A stretch of DNA of 64,000 nt from Roseburia sp. 499 (lineage in GTDB: Bacteria; Bacillota; Clostridia; Lachnospirales; Lachnospiraceae): the NCBI RefSeq assembly GCF_001940225.2, contig NZ_CP135164.1, positions 992,001 through 1,056,000 on the forward strand, in the 5' to 3' direction. Positions 34,784-43,274 of this stretch are shown one piece after another. A program made the translations under genes and the position numbers. The notes beneath the pieces were generated by a model. That model was not told the DNA's origin, made no database searches, and worked only from the letters and a program-made list of their open reading frames with translations. Numbering within the stretch: the stretch's first letter is position 1; every line of letters starts with the position of its first letter.

Positions 34784-35254
34784 ATGGAAAAAATATTATA
34801 TGAAGGCATAAATATAAAATTACCGGAAGAGTTTAGAACTATGACAGAAGATGAAGTGCAAATGTATTATAATAATATTGCATTTGACAGTGCATTTATA
34901 GAACCGGAGAAAAAAGCAGTTTTAGGTATTGTAAAAAATGAAAATGAATTAGAACAAGAGCAGGTTGGCAAGCGGATTGCAGAATATCAGAGCAGTTATG
35001 CGCGTATGGCTCCCGGATTTGTTATGGGAGAATTGTTAGAGAAAAAGGGAGAAAAACATAATGCTGCGATATTAACTTTTAAGTCTAATGCACCTATGCG
35101 TGATTTGTACAACATAATTTCCATTATGAATATAGAAGGAAGAGAATTATTTTTTACTTTTAGTTGTGATTTGCAGGATGCGCCAGTATTGATGCGTGTG
35201 ATGTTGAGAATAATAGAAGACACTTTAAGTCAAATAGAACAGAATATGCGTTAG
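34784..35254 (+). CDS. Small soluble protein, possibly DcrB/PsbP-like
   Basis: A 156-residue protein without signal peptide or membrane helix, starting MEKILYEGINIKLPEEFRTM. The alternation of strands and a final long helix (LMRVMLRIIEDTLSQIEQ), together with a LPEEF start, suggests the Mog1/PsbP/DcrB-like fold, often found in proteins beside type VII-type loci. This is a weak, fold-level impression. It starts almost at the stop of the second lipoprotein (GGAGG upstream) and is followed by a hairpin, so it closes the cassette. Confidence 0.55.
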   Translation: MEKILYEGINIKLPEEFRTMTEDEVQMYYNNIAFDSAFIEPEKKAVLGIVKNENELEQEQVGKRIAEYQSSYARMAPGFVMGELLEKKGEKHNAAILTFKSNAPMRDLYNIISIMNIEGRELFFTFSCDLQDAPVLMRVMLRIIEDTLSQIEQNMR

Positions 35255-35283
35255 TTACATAAATAAGGAAAAGAGGAAGTTGT

Positions 35284-35319
35284 CATGAAAAATCCCAAAA
35301 GAAAAAGGGATTTTTCATG
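35284..35319 (+). terminator. Hairpin at the end of the T7SS-like cassette
   Basis: CATGAAAAATCCC (35284-35296) and GGGATTTTTCATG (35307-35319) form a perfect 13-bp stem. The T-run is inside the 3' arm, as in bidirectional terminators. Confidence 0.7.
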
Positions 35320-35322
35320 GCA

Positions 35323-35351
35323 TTTACTATTTAAAAAAATTCTGTTATACT
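35323..35351 (+). promoter_or_regulatory. Candidate promoter of the DUF512 gene
   Basis: TTTACT and TATACT are separated by 17 bases, ending about 40 bases before the TTG start codon at 35390. Confidence 0.55.
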
Positions 35352-35389
35352 GATGAAAGTATTTTAAAAATGAAATAGGAGAGAACGGT

Positions 35390-36709
35390 TTGAAAGAACA
35401 TATCATATATAAGGTTTTGCCAGGAAGTATCGCAGAGGAACTGGAAGTAGAACCGGGAGATGTGCTAGTTTCTGTGAACGACCACGAGATAGAGGATATT
35501 TTTGATTATCATTATTATACGAATGAGGAATATCTTACCGTAGTGATACGAAAGCCCGACGGTGAAGAATGGGAATTGGAAATTGAAAAAGAATATGAAG
35601 ATGATTTGGGAATCGAATTTGAAAATGGTTTGATGGATGATTACAAATCCTGTCATAATAAATGTATTTTTTGTTTTATTGACCAGATGCCAAAGGGAAT
35701 GCGTGATACTCTTTATTTTAAGGATGATGATTCCAGACTGTCTTTTTTGCAAGGAAATTATGTGACTCTTACAAATATGAAGGAACATGATTTGGATAGA
35801 ATTATTGAGTACAAGCTTGGACCTATCAATGTATCGGTACAGACTATGAATCCTGAATTGCGTTGTAAGATGTTAAATAATCGTTTTGCAGGAGATGCGT
35901 TGAAAAAGTTAGAGCGGCTTTATGAAGCGGGAATTCCAATGAATGGACAGATTGTGCTTTGTAAAGGAGTCAATGATGGTGCAGAACTGGAACGGAGTAT
36001 TCAAGAGTTAATGGAGTATATGCCTATTATGGAAAGTGTATCTGTCGTTCCGGTAGGATTAAGTAAGTACCGAGATGGGCTATATCCGTTAGAGCCTTTT
36101 GAAAAAGAGGATGCTTGTGAAGTCATTGATATGATTGAAAGATATCAGAAGGAATGTGTGAAACAGTATGGACTTCACTTTATTCATGCCAGTGACGAAT
36201 GGTATCTACTGGCAGAGCGTGAACTTCCAAAAGCGGATAATTATGATGGCTATATTCAATTGGAAAATGGTGTAGGAATGCTTCGTCTTTTAAGAGATGA
36301 ATTTGCAGAAGCATTGGAGCAACTTGGAACAGATGAAGTTACGAAGGAAGAATATCATATTACCATAGCAACGGGATTGCTTGCAGCACCAACACTACAG
36401 GAACTTAGTGAAGATTTCAGTAAGAAGTTTCCACAGGCAAAAATTGAAGTAGTATCCATCAGAAATGATTTCTTTGGAGAAAGAATTACGGTATCGGGAT
36501 TATTAACCGGACAAGACTTAATTGCGCAGTTAAAGGATAGGAATCTGGGAGAAAAATTATTATTACCTTGCAACCTTTTGCGTAGTGGAGAAGAAGTTTT
36601 ATTAGACGATATTACATTAGATGAATTGAAAAAAACTTTACAAGTACCAATAGATATTGTAAAATCAAGCGGTCGGGACTTGGTGTCCTGCCTTGTGAAA
36701 CACCCTTAG
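35390..36709 (+). CDS. PDZ / radical SAM-like DUF512 protein
   Basis: Clostridial family protein of 439 residues with a PDZ-like N-terminus (LPGSIAEELEVEPGDVLVSVNDHEI), a CHNKCIFCF motif whose cysteine spacing (CX3CX2C) is that of radical SAM enzymes, and the C-terminal DUF512 region. Members lie next to der in many Firmicutes, as here. The function is unknown, and a role in ribosome or Fe-S related maturation is only suggested by neighbourhood. The start codon is TTG, preceded by GGAGAG at a good distance. The stop codon lies inside the first unit of a 52-bp tandem repeat. Confidence 0.9.
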   Translation: MKEHIIYKVLPGSIAEELEVEPGDVLVSVNDHEIEDIFDYHYYTNEEYLTVVIRKPDGEEWELEIEKEYEDDLGIEFENGLMDDYKSCHNKCIFCFIDQMPKGMRDTLYFKDDDSRLSFLQGNYVTLTNMKEHDLDRIIEYKLGPINVSVQTMNPELRCKMLNNRFAGDALKKLERLYEAGIPMNGQIVLCKGVNDGAELERSIQELMEYMPIMESVSVVPVGLSKYRDGLYPLEPFEKEDACEVIDMIERYQKECVKQYGLHFIHASDEWYLLAERELPKADNYDGYIQLENGVGMLRLLRDEFAEALEQLGTDEVTKEEYHITIATGLLAAPTLQELSEDFSKKFPQAKIEVVSIRNDFFGERITVSGLLTGQDLIAQLKDRNLGEKLLLPCNLLRSGEEVLLDDITLDELKKTLQVPIDIVKSSGRDLVSCLVKHP

Positions 36710-36800
36710 GGTATACCTAGATGGCGTGAAAAGAACGCCAGTAAAGAGGAAACACCCTACGGGTATACCTAGATGGCGTGAAAAGAACGCCAGCAAGGAG
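36697..36800 (+). repeat. Tandem duplication of a 52-bp hairpin unit
   Basis: Two adjacent 52-base units (36697-36748 and 36749-36800) differ at four or five positions. Each holds GGTATACC, a perfect 8-base palindrome, and TGGCGT/ACGCCA, a 6-bp hairpin. Unit 1 contains the stop of the DUF512 gene. Unit 2 ends in AGGAG, part of the der ribosome binding site. Confidence 0.9.
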
Positions 36801-36813
36801 GAAAGGAGAAAAT

Positions 36814-38136
36814 ATGAGTAAACCGATAGTAGCAGTTGTAGGACGTCCAAATGTGGGAAAATCTACACTGTTTAATGTGTTAGCCGGAGAACGTATTTCT
36901 ATTGTACAGGATACGCCCGGGGTTACAAGAGATAGAATATATGCAGATGTGAGTTGGCTGAATATGGCATTTACCCTGATTGATACAGGAGGAATTGAGC
37001 CAGAGAGTAAGGATATTATTTTATCACAGATGAGAGAACAGGCACAGATTGCTATTGATACAGCAGATGTAATTATTTTTATGGTGGATGTGCGTCAAGG
37101 ATTAGTGGATGCAGATTCTAAAGTGGCAGATATGTTACGCCGTTCTCATAAGCCTGTAATATTAGTGGTAAATAAGGTAGATAGTTTTGAAAAATTCATG
37201 CCGGATGTATATGAATTTTATAATCTTGGAATTGGTGATCCGATTCCGATTTCTGCCGCTTCCCGATTGGGATTGGGAGATATGCTGGATGAAGTGGCAA
37301 AGCATTTTCCAGAGGATGTAGAAGACGAGGTAGAGGATGATAGACCAAAAGTGGCCATCATTGGAAAACCAAATGTAGGAAAGTCTTCGTTGATTAACAA
37401 GCTGGTAGGTGAGGATAGAGTGATTGTATCCGATATTGCAGGAACTACCAGAGATGCTATTGATACTGCAATAAAATATAATGGTACCGAATATGTATTT
37501 ATAGATACAGCAGGATTGCGTCGTAAGAATAAAATAAAGGAAGAACTGGAACGTTACAGTATTATTCGTGCAGTTACGGCGGTAGAACGTGCTGATGTAG
37601 TGATTATCGTGATTGATGCAACAGAAGGTGTAACGGAACAGGATGCTAAGATTGCCGGAATCGCTCATGAACGTGGAAAAGGAATTATTATTGCAGTAAA
37701 TAAGTGGGATGCCATTGAAAAGGATGATAAGACCATTTATAAGCATACAGAGCGTATTCGTCAGATTTTGAGTTTTATGCCATATGCAGAAATTTTATTT
37801 ATTTCTGCTAAAACAGGGCAGCGTACCCAGAAGTTGTTTGAAATGATTGATATGGTTTTGGAAAACAATTCTATGCGTGTGGCTACAGGAGTGTTGAATG
37901 AGATTATGTCTGAGGCAGTTGCAATGCAACAGCCGCCATCCGATAAGGGAAAGAGGCTAAAACTGTATTATATTACGCAGGTAGCAGTAAAGCCGCCAAC
38001 CTTTGTTATTTTTGTAAATGATAAGGAATTGATGCATTTCTCCTATACCAGATATCTGGAGAACCGGATCAGAGATGCCTTTGGATTCAAAGGAACATCA
38101 TTAAAATTTATTATACGTGAGAGAAAGGAAGATTAA
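36814..38136 (+). CDS. der: Ribosome biogenesis GTPase Der (EngA)
   Basis: Essential double GTPase for 50S maturation, 440 residues. First G domain: GRPNVGKST (about 10), [16 protein letters not shown]. Second: GKPNVGKSS (about 184), DTAG, NKWD. A C-terminal KH-like domain follows ([22 protein letters not shown]). ATG 36814 is chosen because GGAGGAAAGGAG precedes it and the protein then begins [15 protein letters not shown] as in the family. The in-frame ATG at 36778 lies within the tandem repeat. Followed two bases later by plsY. Confidence 0.97.
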   Translation: MSKPIVAVVGRPNVGKSTLFNVLAGERISIVQDTPGVTRDRIYADVSWLNMAFTLIDTGGIEPESKDIILSQMREQAQIAIDTADVIIFMVDVRQGLVDADSKVADMLRRSHKPVILVVNKVDSFEKFMPDVYEFYNLGIGDPIPISAASRLGLGDMLDEVAKHFPEDVEDEVEDDRPKVAIIGKPNVGKSSLINKLVGEDRVIVSDIAGTTRDAIDTAIKYNGTEYVFIDTAGLRRKNKIKEELERYSIIRAVTAVERADVVIIVIDATEGVTEQDAKIAGIAHERGKGIIIAVNKWDAIEKDDKTIYKHTERIRQILSFMPYAEILFISAKTGQRTQKLFEMIDMVLENNSMRVATGVLNEIMSEAVAMQQPPSDKGKRLKLYYITQVAVKPPTFVIFVNDKELMHFSYTRYLENRIRDAFGFKGTSLKFIIRERKED

Positions 38137-38138
38137 CG

Positions 38139-38792
38139 ATGATTTTAAGCAGGGGGATTTGTCTTGCTATTGGTTATATCTTTGGTCTGTTTCAGACTGG
38201 CTATATTTATGGAAAGGCGCATAATGTTGATATTCGTCAACAGGGAAGTGGTAATGCAGGAACAACGAATGCTCTTCGTACTCTGGGATGGAAGGCAGGA
38301 CTTGTTACATTTATTGGAGATTTGGGAAAAGCAATGCTTTCTATGTTAATAGCTTGGCTGTTATTTCATGAAAAGTATCCGGATGGAGTAAAACTGTTGG
38401 AAATGTATGCAGGATTTGGAGCAGTTTTAGGACATAATTTTCCATTTTATTTGAAATTTAAGGGAGGAAAGGGAATTGCATGTACCTCAGGATTCATTTT
38501 GGCATTTGATCCGCTTATGGCTCCGGTTTGTTTGATTCTTTTTATTGGTGCGGTGGCAATTACCAGATATGTATCCCTTGGGTCTATTTTGGTAGTAATA
38601 AGCTTTTTTGTTCAGCTTGTGATATTTGGTCAGAAGAATATGTTGGGAGTGAACACGAATTTATTGCCGGAAGTTTATATCGTAGGAGGATTATTTACGC
38701 TTCTTGCATTATGGCGTCATAGAGCGAATATAAAACGTTTGCTGAGTGGAACGGAAAATAAGCTTTCTTTTCATAAGAAAGAAGAAAAATAG
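38139..38792 (+). CDS. plsY: Acyl-phosphate glycerol 3-phosphate acyltransferase PlsY
   Basis: Integral membrane enzyme that puts the first acyl chain on glycerol 3-phosphate using acyl-phosphate. Its 217 residues with about five membrane helices carry the three conserved loops: GSGNAGTTNALRTLGWKAG, FKFKGGKGIACTSG-type, and ALWRHRANIKRLLSGTE. It is translated with der and followed by gpsA, which makes its substrate, so this is a small phospholipid operon. Confidence 0.96.
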   Translation: MILSRGICLAIGYIFGLFQTGYIYGKAHNVDIRQQGSGNAGTTNALRTLGWKAGLVTFIGDLGKAMLSMLIAWLLFHEKYPDGVKLLEMYAGFGAVLGHNFPFYLKFKGGKGIACTSGFILAFDPLMAPVCLILFIGAVAITRYVSLGSILVVISFFVQLVIFGQKNMLGVNTNLLPEVYIVGGLFTLLALWRHRANIKRLLSGTENKLSFHKKEEK

Positions 38793-38804
38793 TTGGAGGA
38801 AATT

Positions 38805-39824
38805 ATGGCAAAAGTAAGTGTAATAGGTGCAGGAAGTTGGGGAATTGCCCTTGCCACTGTGTTAAATAAAAATGGACATGAGGTTACTATTTGGTCGATT
38901 TTAGAAGATGAAATCAACATGTTACAAGAAAAACATGAGCATGTGACAAAGTTGCCAGGGGTAAAACTTTCGGAAAAGATACAATATACCACAAATCTGG
39001 AAGAAGCCATTCAAGGAAAAAATCTTCTGGTTCTGGCAGTTCCTTCCGTGTATGTAAGAAGTACCGCAAAGAATATGAAGGAATTGGTTGCAGAGGGACA
39101 GTTGATTGTTAATGTAGGTAAGGGAATCGAAGAAAGTAGTCTTAAGATTTTGTCTGATGTAATTGAAGAAGAGATTCCACAGGCAAATGTAACGATTTTA
39201 TCAGGTCCAAGCCATGCAGAAGAAGTTGGAAGAGGCATCCCAACCACTTGTGTTGTAGGTGCACATGATAAAAAGACGGCAGAATACGTTCAGAATATAT
39301 TTATGAATGAAGAATTTCGTATTTATACCAGTCCGGACATGCTGGGAATTGAGTTAGGTGGAGCATTAAAGAATGTTATTGCCCTTGCAGCAGGTATGGC
39401 AGATGGTTTAGGATACGGAGATAATACCAAGGCTGCACTTATTACCAGAGGAATTGCTGAAATCAGCAGACTTGCTGTGGCAATGGGCGCAAAGCAGGAG
39501 ACATTAGGTGGTCTCACAGGAATCGGTGATTTGATTGTAACTTGCGCCAGCATGCATAGCCGAAATCGTCGTGCGGGAATCCTTATTGGACAGGGAAAGA
39601 CCATGCAGGAAGCTATGGATGAAGTCCAGATGGTAGTAGAGGGAGTTTATTCTGCCAAGGCAGCTATGGCGTTGGCATCAAAGTATCATATTTCAATGCC
39701 GATTATTGAACAGGTGAATCAGGTGTTGTTTGAAGATAAGCCGGCAAGAGAGGCTGTATCAGAGCTGATGCTTCGAGACAAGAAGGCAGAGCACGAGGAC
39801 TTGTGGAAAGAAGCAGAGAAATAG
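38805..39824 (+). CDS. gpsA: Glycerol-3-phosphate dehydrogenase [NAD(P)+]
   Basis: Reduces dihydroxyacetone phosphate to sn-glycerol 3-phosphate for phospholipid synthesis. The Rossmann motif VIGAGSWGIALATVLNKNGHEV opens the protein. SGPSHAEEVGRGIPT, the catalytic lysine in ALKNVIALAAGMADGLGYG and GLTGIGDLIVTC are all present. It has 339 residues. ATG 38805 follows GGAGG at 38795-38799. A TTG at 38793 is too far upstream. It supplies PlsY encoded just before. Confidence 0.97.
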   Translation: MAKVSVIGAGSWGIALATVLNKNGHEVTIWSILEDEINMLQEKHEHVTKLPGVKLSEKIQYTTNLEEAIQGKNLLVLAVPSVYVRSTAKNMKELVAEGQLIVNVGKGIEESSLKILSDVIEEEIPQANVTILSGPSHAEEVGRGIPTTCVVGAHDKKTAEYVQNIFMNEEFRIYTSPDMLGIELGGALKNVIALAAGMADGLGYGDNTKAALITRGIAEISRLAVAMGAKQETLGGLTGIGDLIVTCASMHSRNRRAGILIGQGKTMQEAMDEVQMVVEGVYSAKAAMALASKYHISMPIIEQVNQVLFEDKPAREAVSELMLRDKKAEHEDLWKEAEK

Positions 39825-39871
39825 AGTAACGGAGTGGATAATAAAGATGAGAGGAAGAAAAGGGGTATAAA

Positions 39872-40612
39872 ATGGAAGTGCAAAAGAAATGGAAGAAAAA
39901 GCATATCGTAAGCGGAATATTAATCGCTAGTATCATATGTCTTGTTACCTATTTTATTCATGAAAATAGTCGAGTACGTTTTAAGGATATTAACATGGGA
40001 ATCTCCATTTGTGGTTCTATAGGATATGGATATCCTGTGACAGTAGAGGATGTTCGTGTCCGGGATCTTGCTAAAGTAAAGAAGCTGACCATTGGGAATC
40101 CGCAGAATTATACGACGCTGGAAGATATAAAAAAATGTAAAAAATTAGAGGAATTGCATATTATTGACTATGCTGGTGCAGATACTTCAGACTATGCAGT
40201 GAGGCTGGCGGTTCAGGAACAAGAGATGAAGGAAGAGCAGGTGGAAGAGTTTCAGAGAGAACTTTCACAAGTATTGCCTAAGCTGAGAAATCTGAAAAGT
40301 TTTATGTTTACAAATACATATGGAAAATGTGATATATATAACATAGATTTTTTAAAAGGGTGTAAGAATTTAGAAGAAGTATCAATTTGTCATAGTAATG
40401 TGAAGGATTACTCTGTTCTTTCACAGCTTCCACGATTGAAAAGAATAGATTTGTGCTATAGTTCCATAGAAACAGCCGATGATTTACTTCAGTTAAAAGA
40501 GATTGAGGTGATATGGGTTGATAATACACCATTGGCAGCGAATGAGAAGGAAGTACAAAGATTAAAAGAGGCCTTTCCGGAAGCAGAAATATATGCTGAT
40601 ATCTATAAGTAG
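39872..40612 (+). CDS. Membrane-anchored leucine-rich-repeat-like protein
   Basis: A 246-residue protein with a basic N-terminus, one membrane helix (about 12-29, VSGILIASIICLVTYFI) and an extracellular part. That part has irregular leucine-rich repeats: VKKLTIGNPQNYTTLEDIKKC, KLRNLKSFMF, LEEVSICHSNVKDYSVLSQL and RLKRIDLCYSSIETADDLL. The 22-23 residue spacing is internalin-like. Such proteins usually mediate binding. No enzymatic motif is seen. It lies with the next gene between gpsA and parE and looks like a lineage-specific insert. GGGG/AGG-type site is weak. Confidence 0.6.
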   Translation: MEVQKKWKKKHIVSGILIASIICLVTYFIHENSRVRFKDINMGISICGSIGYGYPVTVEDVRVRDLAKVKKLTIGNPQNYTTLEDIKKCKKLEELHIIDYAGADTSDYAVRLAVQEQEMKEEQVEEFQRELSQVLPKLRNLKSFMFTNTYGKCDIYNIDFLKGCKNLEEVSICHSNVKDYSVLSQLPRLKRIDLCYSSIETADDLLQLKEIEVIWVDNTPLAANEKEVQRLKEAFPEAEIYADIYK

Positions 40613-40630
40613 GAATGGGGAGGGCTTAGA

Positions 40631-41185
40631 ATGAAGAAAAGAAAAGTGTCTGAATACATAATACTGGGAGCAAGCATTTTGGTATTGTTGCTTGTAGCTT
40701 TTAATGGAATCGGAAAGACCAACTGGGAGGAGAAAATCGCGGATGCAACTCGACAAGAAAGTCTGTGGCAGAAGTTTGAAGGTTTTATTAATAGTAAGTT
40801 TGATAAGTGGCAAAATATAGAGTACAAGCGGGAAAATAACTGGAATCAAAGAAGCATGATGGAACAGTTTGCACTTATATATGTTCCGTGTACAGAGGAA
40901 GAACAGAAGGATGGTCATCTGACTAAGATAGCCACAACAGGCGAGACGCAACGAAAAATAGATGCATTTAACGAGTATATGTTAAATGGAAGCGGAAAAC
41001 AGTATGCAGAGTCTATAGGGTATATGGAGTTGCCGGAAGGGAAGCTGACCATTGAGTATATGATGGAGAATCAGGAAGAAATAGTGGATATGATAGCGTG
41101 GTGGCATCAAGAAAATGATTATAGCAGAGATGCACAATATGAAATAGATCAAATTTATGATGACTTGTGTGAGAATGATACATAA
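40631..41185 (+). CDS. Unknown membrane-anchored protein
   Basis: A 184-residue protein that I do not recognise. Basic start MKKRK, one membrane helix (YIILGASILVLLLVAF), then a hydrophilic, Trp- and Glu-rich outside domain (NWEEKIADATRQESLWQKFEG, and a final acidic DQIYDDLCENDT). It begins 18 bases after the leucine-rich-repeat-like gene, so they are probably co-transcribed. A terminator follows. Codon usage is AT-rich, like its partner. Confidence 0.6.
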   Translation: MKKRKVSEYIILGASILVLLLVAFNGIGKTNWEEKIADATRQESLWQKFEGFINSKFDKWQNIEYKRENNWNQRSMMEQFALIYVPCTEEEQKDGHLTKIATTGETQRKIDAFNEYMLNGSGKQYAESIGYMELPEGKLTIEYMMENQEEIVDMIAWWHQENDYSRDAQYEIDQIYDDLCENDT

Positions 41186-41186
41186 T

Positions 41187-41214
41187 AAAAAGGTTGTAGA
41201 TCAGCCTTTTTTTT
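41187..41214 (+). terminator. Terminator upstream of parE
   Basis: AAAAAGGTTG pairs with CAGCC and a run of eight T around a five-base loop. It ends the two-gene membrane-protein unit. Confidence 0.75.
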
Positions 41215-41338
41215 GTGGAAAAATTTTGCAAACCACAAAATATTGTGTTATACTAGGAACGTTTAGGAAAAATAGAACATACTATCGATTAGAGCGTAAG
41301 ATGAAATAATATAGATGAAAAAGGAAAGGAAGAAGGAA

Positions 41339-43261
41339 ATGGCAAAGAAACAGGAGTATGGAGCCGGGAATATTACGGTTTTAGAGGGGCTTGAGGCTGT
41401 ACGGAAAAGACCTGGTATGTATATCGGAAGTGTTTCCAGAAAGGGACTTAATCATCTGATTTATGAAATCGTAGATAACTCCGTGGATGAACATCTGGCA
41501 GGCTACTGTGATACCATCAAAGTAACTTTGGAAGCGGATGGTTCCTGTACGGTAGAGGATAATGGACGAGGTATTCCGGTAGGAATGCATGCTAAGGGTG
41601 TTTCTGCGGCACGTCTGGTATTTACCACACTGCATGCAGGAGGAAAGTTTGATAATGATGCCTATAAGACCAGTGGTGGATTACATGGTGTGGGTTCTTC
41701 TGTTGTAAATGCATTGTCCACTTATTTGGATTTAGAGGTATATTTGGACGGAAAAATACACCATGATCGTTATGAAAAGGGAAATCCGGTAGTAGAACTG
41801 GAAAATGGACTGCTTCCTACCTTGGGAAATACCAAAAAGACCGGAACAAAGATTAACTTTTTACCGGACCCGGAGATTTTTGAAAAGACAAGATTTAAAG
41901 AAGATGATGTAAAGAGCCGTCTCCATGAGACTGCCTATTTGAATCCGAACTTAACTATTATATATGAAGATAAACGTGGCGAAGAGACAGAACATATTGA
42001 ATTCCATGAGGAAGAAGGCATTATCGGCTTTGTCAAGGATTTAAATAAAAAGGTAGAAGTAGTGCATGATGTGGTGTATTTTAAGGGAGAAAGCGAAGGC
42101 ATTATCGTAGAAGCAGCTTTTCAATATACCAATGAGTTTCATGAGAATGTACTGGGATTCTGTAATAATATTTATAACGCAGAAGGCGGAACGCACCTGA
42201 CCGGATTTAAAGCAACTTTCACCACTGTTATCAATAATTATGCCAGAGAGCTTGGTATTTTAAAGGAAAAGGATGCAAACTTTACCGGAACAGATGTAAG
42301 AAATGGCTTGACAGCAGTTGTTTCCGTAAAACATCCTGCACCGAGATTTGAAGGACAGACCAAGACAAAGTTGGATAATCAGGATGCGGCAAGGGCTACG
42401 GGTAAAGTAACTGGAGAAGAGATTCAGCTTTATTTTGATAAGAATTTGGATACACTGAAAAACGTAATTGCATGTGCGGAAAAGGCAGCAAAGATTCGTA
42501 AGACCGAGGAAAAAGCCAAGACGAACCTTTTGACAAAACAGAAATTTTCTTTTGATTCTAACGGAAAACTGGCAAACTGTGAGAGCAGAGATGCATCTAA
42601 GTGTGAAATATTTATTGTAGAGGGAGATTCTGCGGGAGGTTCCGCAAAGACTGCAAGAGACCGTAACTTCCAGGCGATTCTTCCTATTCGTGGTAAAATA
42701 TTAAATGTAGAAAAGGCAAGTATCGATAAGGTGTTAGCGAATGCAGAAATTAAGACCATGATAAATGCCTTTGGGTGTGGATTCTCCGAAGGTTATGGTA
42801 ATGATTTTGATATTACCAAGCTTCGTTATGACAAGATTATTATTATGGCCGATGCCGATGTGGATGGTGCGCATATTTCTACATTACTTTTGACATTATT
42901 CTATCGGTTTATGCCGGAATTAATTTTTGAAGGGCATATTTATATTGCAATGCCGCCACTTTATAAAGCAATTCCATCCAAGGGAGAAGAGGAATACTTA
43001 TATGATGATGCGGCATTAGAAAAGTATCGTAAGACACATAAAGGTTCATTTACCTTACAACGTTACAAAGGTCTTGGAGAAATGGATGCCCAGCAGCTTT
43101 GGGAGACAACCTTAGACCCGAAAACGCGAATTCTGAAAAAAGTAGAAATTGAAGATGCAAGAATGGCATCGGATGTAACAGAAATGCTAATGGGAACAGA
43201 GGTTCCACCACGGCGTGAATTCATCCATGAACATGCCCATGATGCTGAGTTAGACGTATAG
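41339..43261 (+). CDS. parE: Type IIA topoisomerase subunit B (ParE-like)
   Basis: ATPase subunit of a gyrase/topoisomerase IV-type enzyme, 640 residues. Typical stretches are ITVLEGLEAVRKRPGMYIGS, EIVDNSVDEHLAGYC, GRGIPVGMH, GGLHGVGSSVVNAL, then TOPRIM motifs EGDSAGGSAK and DADVDGAHI with PLYKA and RYKGLGEMDAQQLW. The pair with subunit A lacks dnaA/recF neighbours, and its partner lacks a GyrA box, so topoisomerase IV is favoured over gyrase. Individual stretches (GKLANC, PELIFEGHIYIA) are gyrase-like, so the subfamily is uncertain. ATG 41339 is chosen over 41315 by its ribosome binding site. Confidence 0.82.
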   Translation: MAKKQEYGAGNITVLEGLEAVRKRPGMYIGSVSRKGLNHLIYEIVDNSVDEHLAGYCDTIKVTLEADGSCTVEDNGRGIPVGMHAKGVSAARLVFTTLHAGGKFDNDAYKTSGGLHGVGSSVVNALSTYLDLEVYLDGKIHHDRYEKGNPVVELENGLLPTLGNTKKTGTKINFLPDPEIFEKTRFKEDDVKSRLHETAYLNPNLTIIYEDKRGEETEHIEFHEEEGIIGFVKDLNKKVEVVHDVVYFKGESEGIIVEAAFQYTNEFHENVLGFCNNIYNAEGGTHLTGFKATFTTVINNYARELGILKEKDANFTGTDVRNGLTAVVSVKHPAPRFEGQTKTKLDNQDAARATGKVTGEEIQLYFDKNLDTLKNVIACAEKAAKIRKTEEKAKTNLLTKQKFSFDSNGKLANCESRDASKCEIFIVEGDSAGGSAKTARDRNFQAILPIRGKILNVEKASIDKVLANAEIKTMINAFGCGFSEGYGNDFDITKLRYDKIIIMADADVDGAHISTLLLTLFYRFMPELIFEGHIYIAMPPLYKAIPSKGEEEYLYDDAALEKYRKTHKGSFTLQRYKGLGEMDAQQLWETTLDPKTRILKKVEIEDARMASDVTEMLMGTEVPPRREFIHEHAHDAELDV

Positions 43262-43274
43262 AAAGGAAATAAAT

